Below, piece after piece: positions 15,480 to 22,205 of a stretch of DNA of 22,205 nt (position 1 is its first letter; every line of letters starts with the position of its first letter). The notes beneath the pieces are model-generated. The model did no database searches. It was not told the origin of the DNA and saw only the letters and a program-made list of their open reading frames with translations. The stretch comes from Rhodoferax sp. UBA6134 (GTDB lineage Bacteria; Pseudomonadota; Gammaproteobacteria; Burkholderiales; Burkholderiaceae_C), in contig DIVK01000037.1 of the NCBI GenBank assembly GCA_002422455.1, positions 1-22,205 on the forward strand. The letters run 5' to 3'. A program made the position numbers and the translations under genes.

Positions 15480-15514
15480 GTGAAATAAGCGCGGGAAGCT
15501 ATTTGATCAATAGC
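15480..15514. repeat. Palindromic repeat fragment at the lysA 3' end
   Basis: GCTATT (15498-15503) and AATAGC (15509-15514) form a perfect six-base inverted repeat around TGATC. It supplies the last lysA codons and the stop. Next to it (15480-15497) is GAAATAAGCGCGGGAA-like sequence. From memory, the combination of an AATAGC-type palindrome with a nearby GCGCTTATT block resembles a short intergenic repeat that is abundant in Comamonadaceae genomes. Only one copy is in this window, so repeat status is an inference. As a hairpin between convergent genes it could help terminate both msrQ and lysA transcripts. Confidence 0.4.
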
Positions 15515-16782
15515 GAACTCTCTTGTCGCAGCTGATCGGCCATCGTCTCCCGTTGACGAATCAGGCGGGCCTGGCTGCCGTCCACCAGAATCTCGGCGGC
15601 GCGTCCGCGCGAGTTGTAATTGCTGGCCATGCTCATGCAGTAGGCGCCGGCCGACAGCACCGCCAGCCGGTCGCCTGGCCGCACGGCCAGGGCGCGGTCA
15701 TGGCCAATCCAGTCGCCACTTTCGCAGATCGGCCCCACCACGTCCCAGGTGCCGGGCGCCTCAGTGCGCGGCTGCAACGGCACGATCTGGTGGAATGCCT
15801 GGTACATGGCCGGGCGCGGCAAGTCGTTCATGGCGGCGTCGATGATGCAGAAGTTTTTCTGCTCGCCGGGTTTGAGGTACAGCACTTCGGTCAGGCACAC
15901 GCCGGCATTGCCCACCAGCGAGCGGCCGGGTTCGATCATCAGTTGCCGCGTTCCAAACCCGCGGGCATCCAGTTTGGCCAGCAGCTTTTTCCACAGGTCG
16001 TCGGCGCTGGGGGGGGTGTCGCCGTTGTAGTTGATGCCCAGGCCGCCACCAAAGTCGATGTGATGGATGGGAATGCCAACCGCTTCAATTGCTTCCACCA
16101 GGTCCAGCATCCGGTCCAGCGCGTCAAGGTAGGGTCCTTCCTGCGTGATCTGCGAGCCGATGTGGCAGTCGATACCGACCACCCGTATGCCCGCCAGTTC
16201 GGCAGCACGCTGGTAGGTTGGCACCACGCGTTCGTGGGCGATGCCGAACTTGTTGCCTTTGAGGCCGGTGGAAATGTAGGGGTGGGTCTTGGGGTCGACG
16301 TTGGGGTTGACGCGAATGCTGACCGGTGCGCGCAGACCCATGGACCGGGCCACTTCACTCAGGACTTCAAGCTCGGCTTCGCTCTCGACGTTGAAACAGC
16401 CGATGCCGGCCTTTAATGCGCAGCGCATCTCCGCGCGCGTCTTGCCCACGCCGGAGAAGATGATTTTTTCGGCCTGCCCGCCGGCGGCCAGCACCCGCTC
16501 CATGTCGCCGCCGGAGACAATGTCAAAACCACAGCCCGCCTGGGCGAAAACCTGAATCACACCCAGGGCCGGGTTGGCCTTCATGGCGTAGCAGATTTGA
16601 ACCTTGCGGCCGGCAAAGCCGCGCTGGTAGGCGGCCAGCGCTGACAGCATGGCGCCTTTCGAGTACACGAAAAGCGGCGTGCCGTGCGCTTCGGCCAGAT
16701 CATTCAGGCGGACATCTTCCGCGAAAAGTTCATTGCCCCGGTAGGCAATGTGGGGCTGGCCGGGAAGGTTTGGGACGGTCAT
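15499..16782 (-). CDS. lysA: Diaminopimelate decarboxylase
   Basis: LysA carries out the last step of lysine synthesis, decarboxylating meso-diaminopimelate with pyridoxal phosphate. The 427-residue protein has the normal family length. Lys68 in YAMKAN forms the Schiff base, HIGSQ is at 207-211, the phosphate-binding GGG at 245-247, EPGR at 284-287, and the catalytic Cys353 sits in GPICESGDW. GAYCMSMASNYN near 379-390 completes the active site. The ATG at 16782 overlaps the lptM stop by four bases (ATGA), so translation is probably coupled to that lipoprotein gene. The C-terminal residues LLIK and the stop codon come from a palindromic repeat fragment. A C8 run on the coding strand (16016-16009) encodes part of DTPPS. 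Confidence 0.97.
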   Translation of the reverse strand: MTVPNLPGQPHIAYRGNELFAEDVRLNDLAEAHGTPLFVYSKGAMLSALAAYQRGFAGRKVQICYAMKANPALGVIQVFAQAGCGFDIVSGGDMERVLAAGGQAEKIIFSGVGKTRAEMRCALKAGIGCFNVESEAELEVLSEVARSMGLRAPVSIRVNPNVDPKTHPYISTGLKGNKFGIAHERVVPTYQRAAELAGIRVVGIDCHIGSQITQEGPYLDALDRMLDLVEAIEAVGIPIHHIDFGGGLGINYNGDTPPSADDLWKKLLAKLDARGFGTRQLMIEPGRSLVGNAGVCLTEVLYLKPGEQKNFCIIDAAMNDLPRPAMYQAFHQIVPLQPRTEAPGTWDVVGPICESGDWIGHDRALAVRPGDRLAVLSAGAYCMSMASNYNSRGRAAEILVDGSQARLIRQRETMADQLRQESSLLIK

Positions 16783-17000
16783 TGGACAGGGCTGGGGGCG
16801 GGAGAGGGGGCGTTTGTCGTTTCAGGCTGTGCGGATTGCGCGGAGCCTGGGCGCATCAATGTTTCTGGCAGGGTGGCGCGGCTGGCGGCGGCCGGTTCGG
16901 TGGGTAAATACAGCGGGCCCTGCTGACCGCAGGCCGACAGACTGAGCACATTGAGGCCAAGGACGGGCAGACTGACTAAAATTCGGAAAAATCGCAACAT
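16779..17000 (-). CDS. lptM: LptM-like outer-membrane lipoprotein (YifL family)
   Basis: This 73-residue protein has a lipoprotein signal peptide with the lipobox LSAC at 21-24, followed by GQQGPLYLP, the short conserved motif (CGxKGPLYLP) of the YifL/LptM family. In E. coli LptM helps mature the LPS translocon by assisting LptD disulfide formation. Beyond the motif the tail is low-complexity and rich in Ala, Pro and Ser (ending NAPSPAPSPVQ). The gene overlaps lysA by four bases, an arrangement conserved widely in proteobacteria. There is no Shine-Dalgarno before the ATG, and a TACAAT box sits only six bases upstream, so the mRNA may be leaderless. cyaY diverges after 12 bases. Confidence 0.9.
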   Translation of the reverse strand: MLRFFRILVSLPVLGLNVLSLSACGQQGPLYLPTEPAAASRATLPETLMRPGSAQSAQPETTNAPSPAPSPVQ

Positions 17001-17012
17001 GGTGAAATTGTA
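16977..17012. promoter_or_regulatory. Compressed divergent start region, lptM / cyaY
   Basis: Only 12 bases separate the two divergent start codons. On the minus strand TACAAT (17012-17007) ends six bases before the lptM ATG. On the plus strand TAAAAT (16977-16982), inside the lptM signal peptide codons, is a possible -10 for cyaY, and would give a leader of about 24 bases containing GGTGA at 17001-17005. No good -35 was found for either, so both calls are tentative. Confidence 0.3.
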
Positions 17013-17348
17013 ATGACCGACCTTGAATTCATGGACCGCGCGGAAATTCTGCTCAAGGCGGTTGAAGCCAGCTGTGACCGTATCAATGACGAGGCGCGGG
17101 CAGATATCGACAATCAGCGCGTGGGGGGCATGGTCACGCTGGTTTTTTCAAACCGGAGCCAGATCGTGATCAACCTGCAAAAACCCTTGCATGAAGTCTG
17201 GCTGGCGGCCCGGTCAGGCGGCTACCACTACAAATTCGATGGTGCGCAGTGGATGGATACCAAGGGGCAGGGCGAGTTTTTTGCCAATTTGTCGCACTTT
17301 GCCAGTGAGCAGGCGGGTTGCTCCGTGAAATTCCAGGTCAGTTCTTGA
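17013..17348 (+). CDS. cyaY: Iron-sulfur cluster assembly protein CyaY (bacterial frataxin)
   Basis: CyaY binds iron and modulates the IscS-IscU iron-sulfur cluster machinery in the cytoplasm. The 111-residue protein has typical frataxin length and features: an acidic first helix (MTDLEFMDRAEILLKAVEASCDRI with DEARADID), the strand block GGMVTLVFSNRSQIVINLQKPLHEVWLAARSGGYHYKFDG, and the W-x-D-x-x-G turn (QWMDTKGQGEFFANLS). The start at 17013 is supported by GGTGA seven bases upstream. The gene diverges from lptM and its last 11 bases overlap the 3' end of the convergent PBP1A gene. This lysA-lptM-cyaY-ponA order is a common proteobacterial chromosome block. Confidence 0.95.
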   Translation: MTDLEFMDRAEILLKAVEASCDRINDEARADIDNQRVGGMVTLVFSNRSQIVINLQKPLHEVWLAARSGGYHYKFDGAQWMDTKGQGEFFANLSHFASEQAGCSVKFQVSS

Positions 17349-19728
17349 ACAGGTCGATAATCTGTTTTCTTTCATCGGCGGGTGGCAGTGTGTGGATGTT
17401 GCCTCCCGCGCCCCCTTCCGACTTTCCGTCCAGCCCCATGCTGCTGACGCCGGCACCCCTGGCGTATTCGTCATAAAACCATTCGCCGCCTGAATTGACA
17501 ACGCCTTCAGGCACGCTGGGCTCCATGACCGGAACATTTTTCAGTGCCTGCTCCATGAACCGGATCCAGATCGGCAGGCTCAAGCCGCCGCCTGTTTCGC
17601 GGTCGCCCAGTTTGCGTGGCGTGTCGTAGCCAATCCAGGTGATGGCGGCCAGGGTCGGCTGGAAGCCTGAAAACCAGGCGTCCATGGAGTCGTTGGTGGT
17701 TCCCGTTTTTCCATACAGGTCCGGCCGTTTCAGCGTGGCTTGCGCGGAGGCCGCCGTTCCGGAGCGGGTGACTTCCTGCAACAGACTGTTCATGACGAAG
17801 GCATTGCGCGCATCAATGGCGCGCATCGATTCATCCAGAATAAGGGGTTTGGTTTCCTGCAAGACTTTGCCTTTTTGCTCGGTCACTTTGGCGATCAGCC
17901 ACGGATTGACGCGGTAGCCGCCATTGGCGAAAACCGAGTAGGCTGAAGCCATCTGCATGGGCGTGACCGATCCTGCGCCCAGTGCCATGGTCAGGTAGGC
18001 CGGGTGTTTGTTTGCATCGAAGCCAAAGCGCGTGATCCATTCTTGCGCGTTCTGGGCGCCCACTGCTTGCAGGATGCGGATCGAGACCATGTTTTTGGAC
18101 TTGGCCAGGCCCCGGCGCATGGTCATCGGACCCTCGAATTTTCCGTCGTAATTTTTTGGTTCCCACGGCTGCCCCCCCGTCACGCCCGCGTCAAAAAAGA
18201 GGGGCGCATCGTTGATGACCGTCGCTGGGGTAAAGCCTTTTTCCAGGGCGGCGGAGTAGATGAACGGCTTGAAGCCGGAACCGGGCTGACGCCAAGCTTG
18301 CGTGACGTGGTTGAACTTGTTTTTCTCAAAATCAAAACCGCCCACCAGTGCCTTGATGGAGCCGTCGCGCGGGTCCAGTGCCACAAAGGCCCCCTCAACT
18401 TCGGGCAGTTGCGTGATTTCCCAGGTGTTTTTTTGCGTTTTCGCCACCCGGATCACGGCACCGCGCCGAATTTTGATGTGGGGCGGTGCCTTGTCCGCCA
18501 AACCCGACTGGGCGGGTCGGAGGCCTTCGCCGGTAATTTCAAGCGTTTCGCCGTTCTGACGGATGGCCCTTATTTTTCGGGCATCCGCTTCCAGCACCAC
18601 GGCCGACATCACGTCGCCATTGTCGCGGTGCTCGTCCAGGGCCTCGTCAATGGCATCTTCCCTTTCCTGCGGATCGGATGGCAGCGTGATGAATTCCTCG
18701 GGTCCCCGGTAGACCTGGCGGCGTTCAAAGTCCATGATGCCGCGTCGCAGAGCCCGATAAGCCGCATCCTGGCTGGCCGCCCGCAGCGTGGTGTAAACGT
18801 TCAGGCCCCGGGTGTAGGTTTCGTCGCCATACTGTGCATACATCAGTTGGCGCACCATCTCAGCCACGTACTCGGCATGTACCTTGGTATTGTCCAGGCC
18901 CGACTTGACTTTCAATTCCTCATTTTTGGCGGCAGCGGCCTGCCCGGCGGTGATGAACCCGTTTTCCTGCATGCGCTCAATGATGTAGAGCTGGCGCGCC
19001 CGGGCCCGCTTGGGGTTGTTGATCGGGTTGTAGGCGGAGGGCGCCTTGGGCAGGCCTGCCAGCATTGCTGCTTCGGCAATCGTGACGTCTTTCAGTGGCT
19101 TGTCGAAGTACGCCTCTGCGGCAGCGGCGAAACCGTAGGCGCGGTTGCCCAGAAAAATCTGATTCATGTAAATCTCAAGAATCTGATTTTTGGTCAGTGC
19201 GTGTTCCAGCTTGAAGGTCAGCAGGATTTCGTAGATCTTGCGGGTGTAGGTTTTTTCCGAAGACAGATAAACGTTGCGTGCCACCTGCATCGTGATGGTG
19301 GATGCGCCCTGGCTTTTGATGCGTCCCAGGTTGGCCAGTGCGGCGCGCAAAACGCCTTTGTAATCAACGCCGCCATGCTCGAAAAACCGCGAGTCTTCAA
19401 TGGCCAGGACGGCGTCCGTCATGACTTTCGGAATATCCTTGATCGGCGTCAGGTGTCGACGTTCTTCGCCAAACTCGCCAATCAGGGCGCCTTCCGCTGA
19501 AAACACGCGCAAGGGCAATTTCGGACGGTAATCCGACAGGTCGGAAATATCCGGCAAGTTCGGGAATGCCACCGCCATCGCGATCGCAACGACCAGCAGA
19601 AGCGACAGCAGGCCAGCCAGTGCCAATCCGCCGCCCCATAATGCAATGCGCAGCAGCCAATTCATTGCGCTGGCATTGGGGCTGGAGCGGGGCGGGTTGG
19701 ATTCACTGGATGGGTTTTTTGGGGACAT
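17338..19728 (-). CDS. mrcA: Penicillin-binding protein 1A (bifunctional transglycosylase/transpeptidase)
   Basis: PBP1A polymerises glycan strands and cross-links peptidoglycan at the outer face of the inner membrane. The 796-residue protein has one N-terminal membrane anchor (about 25-52), the GT51 transglycosylase domain with the catalytic Glu in EDSRFFEH (111-118) and GASTITMQVARN (141-152), an OB-like insert near 335-440, and the transpeptidase domain with the nucleophile Ser484 in SGFK (484-487), SKN at 544-546 and KTGT at 674-677. The start at 19728 was chosen over an in-frame ATG at 19755 because a consensus TATAAT covers 19759-19754 on this strand and would place transcription start after 19755. 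The Shine-Dalgarno is weak. The gene diverges from pilM, as in many proteobacteria, where it is called mrcA or ponA. Confidence 0.96.
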   Translation of the reverse strand: MSPKNPSSESNPPRSSPNASAMNWLLRIALWGGGLALAGLLSLLLVVAIAMAVAFPNLPDISDLSDYRPKLPLRVFSAEGALIGEFGEERRHLTPIKDIPKVMTDAVLAIEDSRFFEHGGVDYKGVLRAALANLGRIKSQGASTITMQVARNVYLSSEKTYTRKIYEILLTFKLEHALTKNQILEIYMNQIFLGNRAYGFAAAAEAYFDKPLKDVTIAEAAMLAGLPKAPSAYNPINNPKRARARQLYIIERMQENGFITAGQAAAAKNEELKVKSGLDNTKVHAEYVAEMVRQLMYAQYGDETYTRGLNVYTTLRAASQDAAYRALRRGIMDFERRQVYRGPEEFITLPSDPQEREDAIDEALDEHRDNGDVMSAVVLEADARKIRAIRQNGETLEITGEGLRPAQSGLADKAPPHIKIRRGAVIRVAKTQKNTWEITQLPEVEGAFVALDPRDGSIKALVGGFDFEKNKFNHVTQAWRQPGSGFKPFIYSAALEKGFTPATVINDAPLFFDAGVTGGQPWEPKNYDGKFEGPMTMRRGLAKSKNMVSIRILQAVGAQNAQEWITRFGFDANKHPAYLTMALGAGSVTPMQMASAYSVFANGGYRVNPWLIAKVTEQKGKVLQETKPLILDESMRAIDARNAFVMNSLLQEVTRSGTAASAQATLKRPDLYGKTGTTNDSMDAWFSGFQPTLAAITWIGYDTPRKLGDRETGGGLSLPIWIRFMEQALKNVPVMEPSVPEGVVNSGGEWFYDEYARGAGVSSMGLDGKSEGGAGGNIHTLPPADERKQIIDLFKN

Positions 19729-19750
19729 AAAAATCTTGTGGAAACGTCGT

Positions 19751-19776
19751 GTCATTATAAAAATGACGTTCGAACG
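19751..19776 (-). promoter_or_regulatory. mrcA promoter -10 box with overlapping inverted repeats
   Basis: TATAAT on the minus strand (19759-19754) is a perfect -10 match about 26 bases before the PBP1A start. It lies inside the inverted repeat GTCATT-ATAAA-AATGAC (19751-19767). Directly adjacent is the ten-base palindrome CGTTCGAACG (19767-19776), which would fall in the promoter spacer. No clear -35 is visible, so the promoter may depend on an activator or on the flanking palindrome. A second GTTCGAAC lies 60 bases away at 19828-19835. Confidence 0.45.
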
Positions 19777-19827
19777 GCTCTGGTGAGGAAGTGCCCGCCA
19801 TTGTTGCTGTTGCGCCTTCAGGCGTCT

Positions 19828-19835
19828 GTTCGAAC
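19828..19835. repeat. Second copy of the GTTCGAAC palindrome
   Basis: An exact copy of the eight-base palindrome at 19768-19775 occurs here, 60 bases from the first, in the same divergent intergenic region. Two exact copies in 262 bases are unlikely by chance (roughly one 8-mer match per 65 kb per site), which makes a protein-binding role plausible but unproven. Confidence 0.4.
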
Positions 19836-19911
19836 CTTATCGAGGGTGGGGTTTGAATGAAAAACGTCTGCTTTTGACAACGCTGGAAAAGCCTGAAATT
19901 TGAAAAAACCT

Positions 19912-19940
19912 TTGCTGGACAATGGGCTTGCTGCTAGCAT
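19912..19940 (+). promoter_or_regulatory. Candidate pilM promoter
   Basis: TTGCTG (19912-19917) and TAGCAT (19935-19940) are separated by 17 bases and match three and four of six consensus bases. The predicted start lies about 45 bases before pilM. A perfect TTGACA occurs further up at 19874-19879 but lacks a -10 at the right distance. The -24/-12 spacing of a sigma-54 promoter is not met. Confidence 0.3.
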
Positions 19941-19990
19941 TCAAGTGAATTGTTAAGTTTCGCCGATTTCTGATTGGCCTGTTTCAGGGG

Positions 19991-21076
19991 ATGGTTTTGA
20001 TCTCTTTGGCGTCCTTGTTTAGCAGTCAACCCGCTCCCATGCTGGGTTTGGATATCAGTTCTTCGAGTGTCAAGCTGGTTGAGTTGGGTCAAGACAAAGC
20101 TGGAAATCTGGTGCTTGAGCGGTGCGTGATTGTGCCGCTTGAGCGGGGGTGGATCACCGATGGCAACATCGAGAAGTTCGATGAGGTGGCGGAGGCGGTT
20201 CGTCAACTGGTGAAAAAAAGCGGGACCAAAACCAGAAATGTGGCGATGGCCCTGCCACCGTCAGCGGTCATCACCAAAAAAATCATGTTGCCGGGCGGCT
20301 TGTCCGACCAGGAGTTGGAGTTGCAGGTCGAGGCCGAGGCCAACCAGTACATTCCGTTTCCGCTGGATGAAGTCAGTCTTGATTTTTGCGTGGCGGGTCC
20401 CAGCGCCAGTTCGCCCGATGATGTTGACGTGCTGATTGCTGCGTCACGCCGGGAAAAGGTTCAGGATATTCAGGGTCTGGCGGAGGCCGCCGGTTTGAAA
20501 CCGGTCATTGTGGACGTGGAATCTTACGCGTCGCGTCTGGCGGTTGGCCGTTTGATTGAAAACCTGCCCGACAAAGGGGTAGGCAGTGTGGTGGCCTTGT
20601 TTGAGGTGGGTGCCTTGACCACCAGCATGCAAGTCATCCGTGATGGCGAGGTGCTGTACGATCGGGATCAGGCGTTTGGCGGTGCCCAGTTGACACAGCT
20701 GATTGTGCGTCAGTATGGTTTTTCCCAGGAAGAAGCGGAGAGTAAAAAGCGCAGCGGTGAGTTGCCGGGCGAATATGAGTCCAGTGTGTTGCGTCCGTTT
20801 ATTGACAGCATGGTGCAGGAGATTGGTCGCGCCCTGCAGTTTTTCTTTACCAGCACGCCATATAACAAGGTCGATTACGTGATGCTGGCGGGTGGCTCGG
20901 CCGCTTTGCCGGGGTTGACGGAAGCCGTGACGCAGCACACCACGTTCCCTTGTAGTTTGGTGAATCCGTTTGAAGGAATGGAAATCGGTGAAAATGTTCG
21001 CATGAAGAAAATGGCAAGGGAAGCGCCGTCCTATCTCACTTCGTGCGGATTGGCTTTGCGGAGGTTCGTGCAGTGA
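19991..21076 (+). CDS. pilM: Type IV pilus assembly ATPase-fold protein PilM
   Basis: PilM is a cytoplasmic actin-like protein that binds the short N-terminal tail of PilN and anchors the type IV pilus alignment complex. The 361-residue protein has the actin-like ATP-binding start GLDISSSSVKLVEL (19-32), the AMALPPSAVITKK block, EAEANQYIPFPLDEV, the YDRDQAFGGAQLTQ loop, and the C-terminal VMLAGGSAALPGL phosphate loop. The start is ambiguous: ATG at 19991 directly abuts AGGGG, which is too close for a Shine-Dalgarno, whereas the in-frame TTG at 19997 sits six bases from it and would give a M-I-S-L-A-S-L-F start. pilN overlaps by four bases, so the operon is translationally coupled. It diverges from the PBP1A gene. 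Confidence 0.95.
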   Translation: MVLISLASLFSSQPAPMLGLDISSSSVKLVELGQDKAGNLVLERCVIVPLERGWITDGNIEKFDEVAEAVRQLVKKSGTKTRNVAMALPPSAVITKKIMLPGGLSDQELELQVEAEANQYIPFPLDEVSLDFCVAGPSASSPDDVDVLIAASRREKVQDIQGLAEAAGLKPVIVDVESYASRLAVGRLIENLPDKGVGSVVALFEVGALTTSMQVIRDGEVLYDRDQAFGGAQLTQLIVRQYGFSQEEAESKKRSGELPGEYESSVLRPFIDSMVQEIGRALQFFFTSTPYNKVDYVMLAGGSAALPGLTEAVTQHTTFPCSLVNPFEGMEIGENVRMKKMAREAPSYLTSCGLALRRFVQ

Positions 21077-21738
21077 TTCTGATCAATCTGCTACCGCACC
21101 GCGAGGCGGCGCGCAAACTGCGCCAGGATATATTCAATGCCAGTTTGGGAGTCTCGGTTCTTGCCGGTGGTTTGCTCGCCGGAGTCATTTTTCTTTGGTT
21201 TCAGACCCAGATATCTGGGCAACAGGAAAAAAACCAACTGCTGCAAACCGAGATCAAACGATTTGATGAGCAGATCAAGGATATTGCCAGTCTGGAAGCG
21301 GAGATTGCGGCCTTGCGGGCGCGCCAGCAGGCGGTGGAGGACTTGCAGGCCGACCGCAATTTGCCAGTTCATTTGCTGACAGAGCTGGTCAGGCAGTTGC
21401 CTGATGGCGTTTATATTGCCAGCATGCGTCAAGATAACCAGAGTGTGACGTTGCAAGGTGTTGCGCAGTCCAACGAGCGAGTGTCTGAACTGTTGCGCAA
21501 TCTGGGAAACAATTCGCCCTGGTTTTCCAAGCCGGAACTGGTTGAAATTGTGGCGGGTTCGGTTGCCTTGGCGCCGCGGGAGCAACGGCGCGTTGCCAAT
21601 TTCACCATTCGGGTTCGTTTGATGCGCGCCAGCGAGGCTGAAAAAATGCGAGCGGCTGCGAGCGCCGCCTCCGCTGCGGGTTCGGTTTCCATGGCTGCGG
21701 CTCCGCTGGTTGCTGCCTCAACTCCTGTCAAGAAATAG
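21073..21738 (+). CDS. pilN: Type IV pilus assembly protein PilN
   Basis: PilN is a bitopic inner-membrane protein that links PilM to PilO in the pilus alignment complex. This 221-residue protein begins with the conserved PilM-binding tail ILINLLPHRE (residues 2-11), followed by one membrane helix near 24-44, a coiled coil to about residue 95 (QTEIKRFDEQIKDIASLEAEIAALRARQ in part), and a small periplasmic ferredoxin-like domain. The C-terminus is Ala/Ser-rich. The start codon is GTG at 21073, whose overlap with the pilM stop (GTGA) indicates coupling; an upstream in-frame ATG at 21043 would add ten residues ahead of the conserved tail and is unlikely. pilO follows after nine bases. Confidence 0.95.
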   Translation: MILINLLPHREAARKLRQDIFNASLGVSVLAGGLLAGVIFLWFQTQISGQQEKNQLLQTEIKRFDEQIKDIASLEAEIAALRARQQAVEDLQADRNLPVHLLTELVRQLPDGVYIASMRQDNQSVTLQGVAQSNERVSELLRNLGNNSPWFSKPELVEIVAGSVALAPREQRRVANFTIRVRLMRASEAEKMRAAASAASAAGSVSMAAAPLVAASTPVKK

Positions 21739-21747
21739 GAGCCGGGC

Positions 21748-22205
21748 ATGGTGACAAAAAAATCCTCAGTGAATTTCAATTTTTCTGTTTTCCTGGAAAA
21801 ATCACTCGGTCAGTTTCGCAACCTGAATCCTCGATATCCGGCGGGTTGGCCTGCGCTGCCCCGGTATGCGCTCTTCGCGGGCATTGCCATTCTGGTTGTG
21901 GTGGTGCTGTGGTTCTTGTGGTTGAACACCTATGAAGCCGAGTTGGAGGCAGAGCAGGCCAGGGAAGTGGCGTTGCGTGAAGAATACAAAGTCAAGTTGG
22001 GCAAGGCAGTCAACCTCGAAGCCCTGAAGAAACAGCTTGAGCAGGTGAAACAGTACGTCACGCAACTGGAGAAGCAGTTGCCGAGCAAGGCTGAAATGGA
22101 TGCCCTGCTTTCGGATATCAATCAGGCCGGCCTGGGGCGTAGTCTTCAGTTTGAGCTGTTCCGGCCCGGGCAAGTGGCTGTCAAGGATTACTATGCCGAG
22201 CTGCC
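21748..22205 (+). CDS. pilO: Type IV pilus assembly protein PilO, N-terminal part (runs off the window)
   Basis: The first 152 codons are visible. PilO pairs with PilN through its periplasmic domain and helps align the inner-membrane platform with the PilQ secretin. The protein starts MVTKKSSVNFNFSV, has the conserved segment LNPRYPAGWPALPRY at about 27-41, one membrane helix near 43-62 (AGIAILVVVVLWFLWL), a coiled coil to about residue 110 (including LEALKKQLEQVKQYVTQLEKQLPSKAEMDALL), and then SDINQAGLGRSLQFELFRPG, the start of the periplasmic fold. AGGAG lies seven bases before the ATG. Family operons usually continue with pilP and pilQ, which would be expected just beyond the edge. Confidence 0.95.
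   Translation, partial: MVTKKSSVNFNFSVFLEKSLGQFRNLNPRYPAGWPALPRYALFAGIAILVVVVLWFLWLNTYEAELEAEQAREVALREEYKVKLGKAVNLEALKKQLEQVKQYVTQLEKQLPSKAEMDALLSDINQAGLGRSLQFELFRPGQVAVKDYYAEL

Noticed and set aside
18004..19500. 498-codon plus-strand frame opposite the PBP1A gene
   Set aside because: It mirrors the coding strand of a complete PBP1A with all catalytic motifs, and shows no family resemblance or start signal.
19915..19933. Possible sigma-54 promoter (TGGAC...TTGCT) ahead of pilM
   Set aside because: The distance between the GG and GC elements is eleven bases instead of ten, and the first half lacks the CAC core.
1..22205. Defence system, CRISPR array, toxin-antitoxin pair, transposase or phage genes
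   Set aside because: Every sizeable frame is accounted for by housekeeping or envelope families. No direct-repeat array, integrase or terminal inverted repeats were found.

Overview
The window looks like a chromosomal segment of a betaproteobacterium in the order Burkholderiales, most likely a Comamonadaceae member close to Rhodoferax or Polaromonas. This rests on high GC content, on the gene order engB / cytochrome c4 / resB / ccsB and lysA-lptM / cyaY / ponA / pilMNO, on the System II cytochrome c maturation proteins, and on protein sequence style. It is a family-level inference from recognition, without a database search. The window is gene-dense. Every gap is shorter than 300 bases, and no rRNA, tRNA, CRISPR array, insertion sequence, prophage or plasmid function was seen.

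Left part (1-6733): the 3' end of a sialidase-like gene and a small polytopic membrane protein read rightwards. They converge, with a 62-base overlap, on a leftward cell-surface glycan cluster made of a GT9 (heptosyltransferase-like) enzyme, a GtrA-like membrane protein and an ArnT/PMT-like polyprenyl-sugar glycosyltransferase. Upstream of that cluster on the same strand are metK (S-adenosylmethionine synthetase) and a PfkB/adenosine kinase, a plausible methyl-cycle pair.

Middle (6734-15474): two tandem LpxL/HtrB-type lipid A acyltransferases read rightwards and converge on engB. Divergent from engB are a dihaem cytochrome c4, an intrinsic terminator, and the System II haem delivery/ligation pair resB-ccsB. 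Next comes msrP-msrQ, a periplasmic methionine sulfoxide reductase with its membrane haem partner. These genes serve the envelope: lipid A, periplasmic electron transfer, cytochrome assembly and periplasmic protein repair.

Right part (15475-22205): lysA (diaminopimelate decarboxylase) is translationally coupled to the upstream lipoprotein gene lptM. cyaY (frataxin) diverges from lptM with only 12 bases between them. The bifunctional penicillin-binding protein 1A gene reads leftwards. The type IV pilus assembly operon pilM-pilN-pilO reads rightwards and runs off the window end.

The coding content is ordinary housekeeping and envelope biology, and I did not find a clearly new multi-gene system. 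The parts most worth a second look are regulatory or structural: a metK leader that can sequester its own ribosome binding site; a duplicated GTTCGAAC palindrome and an inverted repeat over the PBP1A -10 box; a possibly leaderless lptM; a GT9 enzyme that lacks the usual Asp in its N-terminal motif and carries a four-cysteine cluster; and a palindromic repeat that supplies the end of lysA.
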